From assembly GCA_963921825.1 (NCBI GenBank), contig OY997594.1, positions 42,278,557 to 42,342,556 on the forward strand: a DNA stretch of 64,000 bases, in the 5' to 3' direction. The notes beneath the pieces were generated by a model. That model made no database searches, was not told the DNA's origin, and was given only the letters and a program-made list of their open reading frames with translations. Positions 34,801-46,025 of this stretch are shown here, one piece after another. This DNA comes from Erodium maritimum (taxonomy: Eukaryota; Streptophyta; Magnoliopsida; Geraniales; Geraniaceae). Position numbers and translations under genes: made by a program. Numbering within the stretch: position 1 is the first letter of the stretch; each line of letters opens with the position of its first letter.

Positions 34801-35930
34801 ATGATCATCATGATGATCATCATTTTCATCACTACTCTCTTCATCTGATTCAAGTGAATGAACAACAGTCACTTTCCTAAAATCACCCTTCATCTGCATT
34901 CTCTTAAACTTACTTAGGCTCACAAATAGGTTACACTTTTTCTTCACCTTACACTTCTCTATTGGTTTATATGTCTCATCTTTAACTGGTAATGCTGACC
35001 ATAACACATCACCCCTATGGGAAACAACCCTAACATTCTCTATGGCAGCACCCACATACATTCCTATTGATACAGTTTCAGGGTATGTGTCGAACATTTC
35101 AACAAAATCCTTATCACCCTCAATTACCTTAAACCAAGCTTACACCCATTGATTTCCAATACGACTACCCGGGACTTTCCAGAACATTAAGAAATTTGGC
35201 AGGCATCCTAAATTAGCTATTAGTTTCTGAAACCTAAAATATGCACACTGCTCCTGAGGAAGTACCACAAATTCAGTGGCGCCTCCCTCATATTGGGTGA
35301 AATTATCAGTGATCTCCCCCCTATAGTGAATTTCAAACATCCTATGTATGATTTCATCAGGCTGAGAAAGGAGGACAAATCACACACGACAAGCAACAAA
35401 CAAGTAACACAATGTCAGATACTTAGCATATCTAACACTTCATAACAAAACCCATAATATAATTTACCCAAAACCCCAAATTTGTATGACAAAACCCTCA
35501 TTTTTTTTCATATCCTCTATATTGCATTGAAAGTGTAGAAGTTTCAGAGCATCCACAAAACCCCAATTCCTTTCAACACAGACCCAGATAAACAATAATT
35601 TTGTAACTTGAAAAACCCTAAAAATTTCAAACCCTAGCTGACATTCAAAGGCATCGTGCTCTTCATTTAAACTCACATTCATCAACATAAACCCAAATCA
35701 AACCAACACAACCCTACACATTATTAATATCAGAAAACCCTAATTTTAAAACTTCACAAACCCTAAAAACTTTCAACCCACAAGCAACAAACCAGTTTCA
35801 AATCGCAACACACTTTCAAATCGCATAAACAAAATGGGTTTGTAGCACTTACAACTTCTGCATCTTCGAACCCTTCATATTCGTACGAGTAACCATCGCT
35901 TTCCGAATCGGACTCCGACGCTGAAACCAT
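31886..35930 (-). pseudogene. mudrA-like MULE transposase, decayed
   Basis: The start is ATG at 35930-35928 (MVSASESDSESDGYSYEYEG); exon 1 ends at 35853 with a GTAAGTGC donor. Exon 2 begins at 35361 (acceptor tttctcag) and encodes a PB1-like N-terminal domain (MFEIHYRGEITDNFTQYEGG...LIANLG). An acidic linker follows (34,400-35,100), then the MuDR N-terminal domain (KVCMLVLKAYAVQHGFNYNF, IGSDCPFYCYAS; 34360-34133). The MULE DDE core lies at about 33700-33150 (RPLVGIDGCHLKGDFGG, ENKASWQWFVEKF, EHRFCVRHLVDNF), then a truncated SWIM finger (FTVDLKSLTCAC; near 32750). A CCHC knuckle (TCSKCKQKGHNQRTC; about 32400-32445) and a basic tail close the protein. A stop inside the DDE core (VVG*DGN) and frameshifts at about 35140 and elsewhere make it inactive. 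Confidence 0.82.
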
Positions 35931-36170
35931 TGTGTAAGCTCAGAGCTCCGGCCGTTGATTCTATCCTCTTGCTCAGACGCTTCAACACGCAGCTCGACGT
36001 CTCTTGGTCTCCCTCTTCTTTCTCGTCTCTTCGTCTCCAGCAACACACAAAGCTCAGACCACAATACGAATGAGAAGTGTAAGGGTTCAGACATGGTAAA
36101 GAAGCGTGAGTTTGGGCTTTTTTAAACGGAGGGTATTTTCGTCTTTCCAAATTGCACCGTCAGAGACTTT

Positions 36171-36289
36171 TAACGGAAGGGGTTCTGGGTTATAACATGA
36201 AACTTCAGAGTATGCATCAGTTAACTTTAAACTTCAAGATAATCATCGGTTAAACGTGACAACTTCAGGATATGCATTTGTAGTCAACG
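36171..36289. repeat. Right TIR of the MULE
   Basis: Reverse-complement match to 29515-29606, with the unit containing cttcag-gatatgcat and cttcaagataatcatcggtt present in duplicate. Confidence 0.8.
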
Positions 36290-36766
36290 TAGATTTTGAA
36301 TCAAAACTTTCCTTGAAGAAAAAGTTTGGTGGTATGGGCCATGGCACCTTTGGAGTTGTATGTGGCGCAGCACATATGGACGTGTCAAGGCATTCACCCC
36401 TGACGTCCGGTGGGCCATTGGCACACTCCATTAGTATTTCCACATTACAACTAAGTATTCTAATTTTCTCCCACTAACGAACAAACCCGTCATTAAATTT
36501 GATGCCGTCCCTACCATGAATGACCATAGATATTCTCATCCGGACGTACATTTTGATTACTTATAATAGCTGGAATGGACAACCTACATATTTAATATTT
36601 GTGTCCATTAAGAATGTGTGGTCGATACTTACGATCCCATTTGCCGTTTTATCTCTTTTTGTTCCCATTTTCTTGAACTCAACGAGACGAGCTCCTCAAA
36701 AGAGCCATCCTTGAGCTTTATCCCATTCTTGAACACACATGATACAAGAAATCCAACACATTTAGG
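36290..36766. promoter_or_regulatory. Upstream region of the PMI2/WEB-like gene
   Basis: Only 477 bp separate the MULE terminus from the start codon, so promoter and 5' UTR must lie here or inside the MULE. I see no unambiguous TATA box. A CT/TTT-rich stretch (about 36640-36680) precedes a short leader. Confidence 0.35.
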
Positions 36767-38487
36767 ATGCAGCGGAGAAGAATAGGGTCTGTGAAAGAAA
36801 CCATTAATTCCTATGGAGAAAAGATGAGTCCTTTGAAGACCACCATTGACTCTCCTGAGGTATTTTCACATAAAGCCCTTTGAGTTGAGTGATGAGCATT
36901 TCGCATAATTTCCATTTACTTTGTCAGAGAACAAGGGAGCTCCACAGGGCAAGACGGGACATTTTCCGATTCAAGGAGGGCAGATTAGCAGCAGAGGGCA
37001 CCAAGGCTCACGCCGAGTCCGAGCTCTCCGATGCGAACAAGACCGTCAGGGACCTCTCCGCGATGATAGAGGAACTCAAGGCAATGCAACAGCCCGCAAG
37101 GAGCGGGGACGAGCAGTACGGGGCAGTGATGAGAGAATTGGAGTACATCAAGCAGGAGCTGAGTAAGCTCAAGATTGACATGGCCTGTGTTCTTGACGAC
37201 AAGTCCCGGGCTGTGCAGCAAACCCAAGCATCGCGTTCCAAACTGCAGTCTTACTTGAGCTCCGCACAAGTGCTGGAGAGGGAGATTGAGGAAGCCAACG
37301 AGGAGCTAGTAATCGCGGAGCTGGCCAGGATCGAGGCATTGAAAGAGTACGGGGCAATTGAGGTTCACCGAGGGAAGGAAGCCCATGAGTTCTCCTCAGC
37401 AATGGAGACCACCAAAAAGAAGGTGAAGGATCTCATTCAAGAGATTGATCAGTGCAAAGAGCTCGAAACCAAACTGGCCGTCACAACGGCAGATGTTGAC
37501 GCCTTGCAGAGTGAAATTAAGTTGGTTAAGCAGATGGATGACAAAAGAGCATCAGTCTCCTCGCCTTTGCTTAAGGCCGTCACCGAAGAATTGGAGGCGG
37601 CGAAGAAAGAGCTGGGTTCCATCAACGATGAAGGCTTCCAATTCATGACATCCATGGACATCATAAGAAACGAGCTCATACACGTCACGCAAGAAACATC
37701 TCGCCTGAAGAAGAGCGGAGAGAAGGCTGATTTGACCATCCAAAACCTCAACTCCAAGTTGCTGAGGGCAAAGGCCAAAGTGGAATCTGCATCGGCGGCT
37801 GAGGAAAAGGCCAAGTCCATTGCAAGCAGTCTGTCCCTCAGCCTGGAGCAGCTCAAGGCAGAAGCGGAAACCTCAAACAAGGAAGAAGCGCTTATCCGCC
37901 AAGAGACTGCAATGATCAAGGCAGAAATCCAAAAGACTGAGTCGGAGATAGACAGCGCGGAGGCCAAATTAGAGACCTTGTTGCAAGAGCTTGAAAGAGT
38001 CAAGTTATCAGAAGCAATGGCACTTGAGAGTCTCAAATCTCTCATTCAGAACACAATACAAGCAAGAGCCTCCGCGGCAGTGAATAGCTCATCAATAACC
38101 ATATCAAAGTTCGAGTTCGACTACCTGACCGGGCGTGCAACGGGAGCTGAAGACATCGCGGATAAGAAGGTTGCGGCAGCCCAGGCGTGGATCGAAGCAT
38201 TGAAGGCGAGCGAGAAGGAAATGCAGATCAAGGCAGAGATAGGGCAGAGACAAGTGAGAGACAAGGACACGTCTCCGCCTGCAAAGAGAGTTGCAGAGGG
38301 AGAGTTGCAACTAGTATTGTCAAGAAAAGCAAGGAAGGAAAATACTCCAGCAAGGCGATCAAAGCTTCGGAAGGGCGGGTCACCGGGAGGTCGATACGTG
38401 GGAAGATCAACATCTTTAACCATTAAGCACAGACACAAGGCAATGCCAAATCTATCTAACTTCTTCAGTGGAAGGGGAAATGAATAG
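36767..38487 (+). CDS. PMI2/PMI15-type WEB family coiled-coil protein
   Basis: Two exons: 36767-36859 (31 codons, MQRRRIGSVKETINSYGEKM...) and 36928-38487 (519 codons plus TAG). They are joined in phase 0 across a 68-bp GT-AG intron (gtatttt...ttgtcag). The spliced protein is 550 residues, close to Arabidopsis PMI2 and PMI15. The N-terminal GSVKETI motif and the RTRELHRARRDIFRFKEGR start of the coiled coil are family marks. Residues about 35-440 are almost continuous heptad coiled coil (WEB/DUF827 domain). A basic tail follows and the conserved C-terminus is KAMPNLSNFFS. Family members act in the cytoplasm with WEB1 to set the speed of chloroplast photorelocation and cp-actin formation under blue light. 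The frame is intact with no TE damage. Without splicing, a GTG-initiated frame from 36889 would wrongly lose the N-terminus. Confidence 0.88.
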
Positions 38488-38654
38488 CATTTCTAAGCTC
38501 TTTCAAGATTGCTATTTCATAGTGTTATAAACATGCTTAAATAACGATAATAAAGTGATCATGTTTTCCATTCTCGTCTTCTGGATCTTGCTTCTAATTT
38601 GACTAATAACCAATTCAAATGTTCTTTCTCTAACTTTTAACATCACCTTGTTAT
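38488..38654. terminator. 3' UTR/poly-A region of the PMI2/WEB-like gene
   Basis: AT-rich sequence with an AATAAAG-type signal at about 38548-38554 (cgataataaagtg). The next transposon fragment starts 167 bp after the stop. Confidence 0.45.
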
Positions 38655-39255
38655 TGTTGGTTCTTGTCGGAGGGTATGAACACATACTTTCAGCGGAAGA
38701 AAATAAAACTCGAAACCATGTCATGGAAACACTACCAAAGATTAGATACACAAGAGCATAAATCAACACAAGTGTTCTTACCAATTGTTTAAGAACATGA
38801 GAAGAGAAGTGAACACCACAGAAAGGATGATCGACTTGAATTTCCAAGACGCCTACGTATCCTCTCCGGGAATCAAAGCCACGTAGTTCTCGAGTTTGAG
38901 GACTCAAGAACACAACAAGATGGAGAGATCAAGCCAAACCCGAAATTGGAGGGAGAGAGGAAGAGAAGTTGTTCTTTTTGTGTGTTGTGTCTTATTATGT
39001 TGAAAAGATGACTCTTAAGTCATCTTTCTCATAAACATAATAATAGAATAATAGTAAATAGGATAAAAGATGGTGTAAAGCAGCTAGAAGTTGGTGATAA
39101 GTTGGTGGATTGAATCACCCACTACCTGATCTAACTAGTTTAGTTAGAACCATTTAGTTAAGACTTAACTAGTTGGTTCCGTGGGCCTTTGGTGGCATGG
39201 GTCTTGTGGGTGATGACCCGTGGCCATTCCCGATGAGGTTCCGTGATGCGCTCAT
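38655..39255 (-). mobile_element. Partial Copia-type LTR, minus orientation
   Basis: The plus strand starts TGTTGGttcttgtcgg and is colinear with, but diverged from, the end of the inverted LTR at 60544-62222 (cagcgga, caagacgcctacgtatcc, gtagttctcgag, ggcccgtggccattccc). It stops at ctcat where the plus-oriented LTR begins at 39256. It is the broken host of the nested Copia element. Confidence 0.7.
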
Positions 39256-40941
39256 TGTTAGTCTTAGTGCCCGTAGTTCGATCCTAAATGTCCAAATGTA
39301 TATGTCTTCGTTAGCAATAAAATTAAAGCGGCTTTATATTACTTATGTGTTCGAGTAATATATCGATGTGTGCTCTGATCTATGCCCACAATGCGAATAG
39401 AACCATAGATCGAGATAGATCACACTCGATGGGTCCCTAGTCAACAAAGCTTCACTAGAAGCGATTAGTATGAAAGATGGCTCTTTATGGCTTACGTTCT
39501 GTTAGTCATTGGAATGAGATTTTGGAGTTTGATCATAGATATCATGTGGGACATGATATTGGACGACCCGACATGAATATGTGCCATAGATCAAGTCATG
39601 AACATATTCATTGTCGTAGCTTGTCATGTATCCTTAGACCAAGAAGTCTTTGTGACCGCTATGTAGTCAACAACTGAGTTTGACCGGAGCCTAACGTTGT
39701 CCGTAACAGGGCTTCCATAATGGCCAGGATTGGCTTGGGGACGGGCTACATGAGTGATACGAAAGACGGCTAAGGGATTTATCTCTCATACTGAGGTATG
39801 AGAAAGATATCGGTTCTCGGCCGCTTGATCGAGATTGACTGAAAGAATAGCATGGCCATGCACATGATACTGGGTATCATATTCAATCATCTCACATATC
39901 AAGGAACATTGATTGAGAATAATAAGGATGACGACTCTATGCCTTATCTCAATAAGGATATCGGAGATAAAAGGATAATGACAGGGACGACGGAAATGTT
40001 AGAATCGACAGGGTCGATTCGTTATGCAGTGTCAGGCAATACTAAAGTCTCGTTAGTTGCCACTTAAATAGGATCAAGTAAAATGGGATTTCACGTTGAT
40101 CTATTGACATGCATAAACCTAAGGGTCACATCGGAGGATGAAACTCATTGACACATTTATGGAGAATGGCCAAAAGGGAGTTGTCTCGGGACATGACCAA
40201 AACTGGGTTTTGTGTCATGTGCCCGTAAGTGAATAGGACTTTACGGATCGAGACAAGGCTTGGAGTCTTGGGATTGATCGCGTCGGATAATGTTGGACAT
40301 TTCCGGTATGGAAGGCTTGGAGGCGATGAGCGAATCACGGGACCTCGTTGGATATGGCCACGGGCCATGTTCCAAGAGGCCCATGAAAGGCCCATGCAAC
40401 CAAGGCCCATGGAACTAATTAATCAAGTCTTGATTAATTAGTACTAAGTAAGCAAGACAAGGATTAAGGTGTTGGTGATTCACCACCTAACCCAATCTTG
40501 TCTTGCCATACTTTGTCCTATTTACACCTTACTTGTCACCATGCTTGTCCCATGCCTTTAGTTGGACAAGTATGAGTTTTGTTATGTTTAAGTCATATTT
40601 TTTCAACATAACAAATACAAGACAAGAATAGGGAACACAACTTCTCCCTCCTCTCCATGGCAATTTTGGGTTTGGCTAGTATCCACCTCCATTTTTGTGT
40701 TCTTGAGTCCTCAAAGAGAAGAACTACGTGGCTTTGATTCCCATGTGGATACGTAGGCGTCTTGGAGACTCAAGCCAATCATTCGTTACCCGGTGTTCTT
40801 GTTTTGGTAAGAACTAGTGTTGAATTTTTCTCTTGTGAATTCATTCTTTGTTAGTTGTTTCATAGTTTTAATCGTCTCTTGGTTTTAATTGATTTTCCGC
40901 TGCGAGTTGGTTCATCTCCAACCCTACCTCGAGACCCAACA
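39256..40941 (+). repeat. 5' LTR of Copia element 1
   Basis: 1,686 bp, TGTTAGTCTTAGTGCCCG...CTCGAGACCCAACA, followed directly by the PBS. Related LTRs are at 46026-47326 (same orientation) and 60544-62222 (inverted). Confidence 0.88.
40414..40442. repeat. 29-bp near-perfect palindrome in the Copia LTR
   Basis: ACTAATTAATCAAG and its exact reverse complement CTTGATTAATTAGT surround one T. The 3' LTR copy (about 46800-46828) has one changed arm base and the inverted LTR at about 61040-61070 has several, so the palindrome is ancestral and decaying. Confidence 0.75.
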
Positions 40942-40942
40942 A

Positions 40943-40954
40943 TGGTATCAGAGC
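40943..40954 (+). promoter_or_regulatory. Primer-binding site of Copia element 1
   Basis: TGGTATCAGAGC one base after the LTR terminus: initiator Met-tRNA priming. Confidence 0.9.
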
Positions 40955-42497
40955 CGTGCTACCTTCGGGATTCACAAGACGGTGTTCAAAGTTTCGGTTT
41001 TGCTTGAAAGTTTCGTTTTTGGCATGTTGTTTTGCTAAATTGTTTGATAACATGTTTTAAATTCTTGTTTATGGATTTAATGCATGTAAAATGAATTTTT
41101 GAAAATTATTTCAAATCTGGAAATTTTGAATTTTTTTTGATTTTTCGGGTCTCGGGAGCGAGACTCTCGGGGAGCCGAAACCGGGACCGAACGGGGCTCT
41201 GTTGGACGGAGCTAGGCCAAGCATGACCATTGGATGGTTGATATGCCAAGGCTAAACCGTTTTGTTAGTTATGACGAGTTTGGAACCGTCATGATGAACT
41301 CGAAGATCAAATGTTCAAAAGTTTCATTTTTGAACGATTTCGATAAACCGAGCATCAAAATTTTTCGAAACTTGGCTATTAAATAAAACCGGAAAATCAC
41401 ATGATGTTTGATAACATGATTGTTTGATAACACGATGTGTGATGTGATGTTGGCATGGTGTGCATTATAGCCCAGAGCTCGTTTTAATTATGTATCGCTT
41501 TTCACGGCATGCGAGCCGTTAAAGTTAGCGTGTAATTATTCTTTCAAGGTGTGGTCGTCGAACCACTTGTTTGTAATATTTATTTATTCCCGACCTGCGA
41601 GTCGTGTATTAAATTGTAATTTTTTACTCAAGACGAAGAAAGGGCGAAAAGGTCATTTGGTGGCTTTTCGGGTGTTGGCATCGGCTTGGAGTCGGTGGAG
41701 CTCAAGAAGCTAGTGGGAGTTAGTTTAGGAGGCTATTATGTACACATTTATCGCTTTATGTTTGGTTTATTTTATGCATGATTAATTCTATGTGTTTTAG
41801 AATTGCATGCTTAACTTTATTTACCGAGCATATCACCTCACATGCAAAGATAAAATTGGATTTTTAATCCTTTTTTGTGAGCCCTTAGAACCGTCATTAC
41901 ATTAGATGTAGTTGACGGGTTCGAAGGAAGAATTACATTGGATGTAATTGGAGGCATCACTACATTTGGAATGTAGTTGATGTGGTCATCGCATCTAGGA
42001 TGTGCCAAAAGTTTTAAACACAACCGGACAAGTAAAAACGGGTCATGTCCGATACCTCCCAAATCTCAACACATTACTACCTCCCCGTCCTATGGGTGTC
42101 GTGCACCTTAGCGGAGCATCCATGGGAAAACGGGGTAGTAGGTTTGGACGACATATGTGGGTGTCGTGCGCCTTAGCGGAGCATCTACATAGTGGCGGGT
42201 CATAGTTGAAAATTGGTGGACCCGACTACGATTCTCAACTAGTGTTGAGCTAGGGTATCAGACAGGGTAAGTCGTGTACTTAAGTACATACCCTAGCCAA
42301 GAGTCACATTGGATGTGATTGGACGGGGTCCTACCTACATAGCTCGATTGAGTGGTGAGCCTTCGTTCAACTTGATCGAGTGAATCAAGGATCTTGGTTT
42401 CAGATTCTAAAGGTTTAGAATCGATTGTTGGTGTTTAAGCTTGATCTTCATAAAATTTATTCAGTTTACTGATTGAATTTTATCTGTTGTAGATCAA
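40955..42497 (+). other. Leader of Copia element 1
   Basis: 1.5 kb without a convincing ORF. It has several ttacattrgatgtarttg units (near 41897, 41933, 41960, 42303), each itself a weak palindrome, and a direct repeat of gtcgtgcgccttagcggagc (about 42100 and 42168). No role known. Confidence 0.6.
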
Positions 42498-45400
42498 ATG
42501 GCGAATTCAGCGAACATTAATAGTTTGTCATTAAAAACCATTCTTGACAGGGTCAAGCTAAATGGGACAAACTATTTGGACTGATACAGAATTTTGAGGA
42601 TAGTCCTCAAGTCTGAACGCAAAGAACATGTCCTTGACAAGGCTGTCTCTAAGACCATATCAGAGTTACATGAAGTGTCATTAACTGCTGAGAAGAATAT
42701 ATCAGGGATCCAGGATCCAAGGATATTCTGATGGTCAACAAGGGAATTAGAAGTGGCAAGGGCGGGGCCCATGCGCACTTGGCAGGAAAGATGAGACGCC
42801 TGAGAATGTCTGCTTCTACTGCCAACAGCCTGGTAATTGGAACCGGGATTACAGGAAGTTCACGGCTGATCTGAAGAAGGGCAGTGGGACTGTGCCTTCA
42901 TCAAATAGCCTGGATGATTTGAAGTAGGGCAGTAGGACTGCGCCTTCATCAGGAAACCTGGATGATCTAAGGAAGGGCGGTGGGACTGTGCCTTCATCCG
43001 GTATTAACTCTATAGAGCTACATCTCTCTACTTCCAAAGATTCATGGGTATTAGATACCAGGACTGAATCTCACACATGCACTAATATATGGTGGCTGGA
43101 AGTATGAGAGGTTTGGAAAGCACGATGTGGACCTTAGAGTTGTGGCAACTGTTGTAGGATCCATGAGTCTTGCTTTTTCCAAGTGGCCTTGTCTTAGTAT
43201 TGTATAATGTATATTGCATACCTACTTTTAGTAGGAATATTATATCTGTATCCGTGTTTGACAAGGAAGGATATAATGTTAATATTGGAAATTGAGTTTT
43301 CAATGTTCTATGAAATGATATGTTTTATACTAGTACTGACTTGGTTGGAGGATTGTACATATTAGATATGGTTAACAATGTCTCAAGTTCTATATATTAC
43401 GTTAATACCAAGAGGTCTAAATCCAACGATTCAAACCTAACTATGTTATGGCACTATCATTTGGGCTGCATAAACAAGAAGCGCCTATCAGCACTTCAAA
43501 AGTGCGAGCTTTCAGGTTCATTCGAATTCCGTTCGATTGATAGGTGCAAGGTTTGTTTGATGGAAAAATGACTAAAGTGCCCTTTATCGATCGCGATGAA
43601 AGGGCGGGTGAATTATTGGGGCTGATACACTCGAATGTGTGTAGACCAACAAGTTCACTTGCCAGGAGGGGTTTTAGCTACTTTATCACATTTACTGATG
43701 ATTACAGTAAATATGGTTATGTCTATTCGGTGAGACATAAGTCTGAAGCTTTTGATAAATTCAAAGAGTTTAAGACTAAAGTAGAAAACCAGCTCGACAA
43801 AGGTATTAAGACACTTCGATTGGATCGAGATGGAAAATACTTGACGACAGAGTTATTAGATCATCTAAAAGAGAATGAGATCCTTTTGGAATGGACTCCT
43901 CCTGGGACACTGTAGTTGAAAGGTGTAGCCAAACGGAGAAATCAGACATTGTTAGACAATGGTCCGTTCCATGATTAGTTGGACTGATCTCCCAATCTCT
44001 TTCTGGGGTTATGCTCTAGAGACGACCGCATTCATAGTGAATCGGACTTCGATGAAGGGTGTGGAAGGGACACCATTTTAAAAATGGTACGTGATGGTAC
44101 CCGCTTTGTCCTTCCTAAAGATTTGTGGTTACGAGGCTTTTGTGAAACATTTGGTTTTGACTAAGCTCGAACCAAGATCTGAGATATGCACCTTCGTGTG
44201 GTATCCCAAAGCAACAAGGGGATACTACTTCTACAATCCCAGTGAGAACATGGTGTTCGTCGCTTGGGGTGAGGTCTTTATGGAAAAGGAGTTTTGTTTC
44301 CAAAGACGTCATTGGGAGGACTGTACATCTCGAAGAAATTGAGGATGGTACATATCTGTCTAAACCAATTGACAACCCAGTAGAAAGGAGCCAGAGATTG
44401 TCGTAGAGTAAGAACCAATTCCTGTTACAATTTCGGAAGGTCCAAGGCGATTTGAAAGGATCAATCTTCCACCACCAAGATATGGTATCCGGAGGTGACA
44501 ATGAAGTCATGATGGATCATGATGATCCAGCCACCTTTCAGGAAGTCGTGGATAGGCTGAGTCCGAGTTATGGCTGGGAGCCATGAGGGAGGAAATGCAA
44601 TCCATGTCGGACAACCGAGTCTGGGAACCGGTTGATTCCATCAATGGTGTGAGGACCATCAAATGCAAATGGATCTTCAAGGTGAAGATGGACATGGACG
44701 ACAACCCTCTGACCTACAAAGCTCAACTGGTGGCGAAAGGTTATAGGCAGATCGAATTGATTGACTATGAGGAAACCTTCTCCCTAATGGCTATGGTCAA
44801 AATCGATCCAAATTCTTCTTGACATAACTGCGTATCATAATTACGAGATATGGCAAGTGCATGTCAAAACCGCTTTCCTAAATGAAAATTTGACTGAGTA
44901 CGTTTGTATGTCTCGGCCCAAGGGTTTTGACGATCCGAAGAATAAGGGAAAGATTTATAAGTTGTTGAAATCCATTTATGGATTGAAATGAACTTCTCGG
45001 AGTTGGATCCTTCGTTTTGATGAAGCTGTAATTGGATTTGTCTTAATCAAGAACGAGGATGAATCTTGCGTTTATAAGAAGGCTAGTGGGAGCAAGATTA
45101 CCTTTCCGGTTCTCATTGAAAACGACATCCCAACCTTGCACGAGACTAAAGCTTGGTTGAGGAAGTGTTTTTCAATAAAGGACTTAGGCGATGCTTCTTA
45201 TATCTTAAGGATTAAGATATGTAGAGATCGCACCAAGAGGGTCTTGGTTTTAAGTCAGGGAACCTATGTGAACAAGACATTGAGTAGGTTCTCAATGCTA
45301 GATTCAAAGAAAGGACTCTTACCCACTAGTCATGTAATTCATCTCAGCAAGACTCAGTGTCTTAAGACACCTTATGAGCTGAAAAGGATGATGCGAATCC

Positions 45401-46010
45401 CATGCGCCTGAGGGCATGATCGATCATATATGCCATGACATGTACGAGACCGAACGTCTCGTAAGCCTTATGTTGTACCAGTAGACATCATTCTAACCCG
45501 GGGGAAAGATGATGTTGAACTAGTCGTCGAAGGATGAGTAGACGCTAGTTTTCCAAGACAAATCCAGATGACTTTAGAAGTCAGTCAGGATAAGTGTTTA
45601 CGCGGAATGACGGAGCATTAGCTGGGAAAGCGTAAAGAAAGATATCGTCGATGAATCTACGACAGAGGCCAAGTACATGGATGTTGTAGAAGCAGCTAAG
45701 GAGGCTATGTGGATTTGGAAATTCACGGCAGGGTTGGGTGTAATTAAAAACCCATCCAGCCCGGTGAATCCATTTTGTGACAACACAAGGGCCATTGCGC
45801 AAGCTAAAAGCCCAGATCGCATAACAAATCCAAACATGTACTACGGCGTATCCACCTCATCAGAGAAATACTGAACCGAGGTGAAGTGAAGATAACCTAT
45901 ATTGCAACGAATGATAACATAGCCAACCCTTTGACTAAGGCACTGTCGCTGCCTAAACATGTTAGACATGTAAAGTCGATGGGGACATATTGGAGTTTAG
46001 ATTGGAACTA
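42498..46010 (+). pseudogene. Copia gag-pol polyprotein, multiply broken
   Basis: The start is ATG at 42498. Gag (NGTNYLD then TGA at the Trp position) is internally deleted. The nucleocapsid knuckle is degenerate (CFYCQQPGNWNRDY, with His and last Cys lost). Protease reads SWVLDTRTESHTCTN where DTG is expected, so the catalytic Gly is lost. The pre-integrase HHCC region (LWHYHLGCINKKRL) is at 43440-43570 and the integrase core (FITFTDDYSKYGYVY, LRLDRDGKYLTTEL) at 43544-43915. RT spans 44583-45415 with KCKWIFKVK, LVAKGYRQ and KLLKSIYGLK, but the segment with the catalytic YVDD motif is missing. RNase H ends near 46010 (TEAKYMDVVEAAKEAMW, CDNTRAIAQAKSP). Ty1/Copia order (integrase before RT) is clear. 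The copy is dead. Confidence 0.88.
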
Positions 46011-46025
46011 GGGCAAGTGGGATAT
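46011..46025 (+). promoter_or_regulatory. PPT of Copia element 1
   Basis: gggcaagtgggatat directly precedes the 3' LTR terminus TGTTAGTC at 46026. Confidence 0.75.

Larger units (their letters stand above)
29515..36289 (-). mobile_element. MULE (Mutator-like) DNA transposon with TIRs
   Basis: Inverted terminal sequences at about 29515-29606 and 36171-36289 share actacaaatgcatacc, tgaagttgtcacgtttaacc, gatgatta and aacccagaacccctt (right copy as the reverse complement). The right TIR carries an extra internal repeat of the ttcaaga/ttcagga unit. Between them lie a mudrA-like transposase (-), a GRF zinc-finger gene (+) and a hAT MITE. I could not define the expected 9-bp target duplication, probably because the outermost bases have mutated. 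Confidence 0.82.

Noticed and set aside
29515..36300. 9-bp target duplication for the MULE
   Set aside because: Flanking nonamers do not match at any reasonable TIR end; left unassigned.
37449..38045. 198-codon minus-strand frame inside the PMI2/WEB-like gene
   Set aside because: Ser/Leu-rich antisense shadow of a Lys/Glu/Ala coiled-coil coding sequence.
40943..40954. tRNA gene suspected from TGGTATCAGAGC (also 16552, 26325, 47328)
   Set aside because: Only the 12-base primer-binding complement is present, always next to an LTR end; no cloverleaf.
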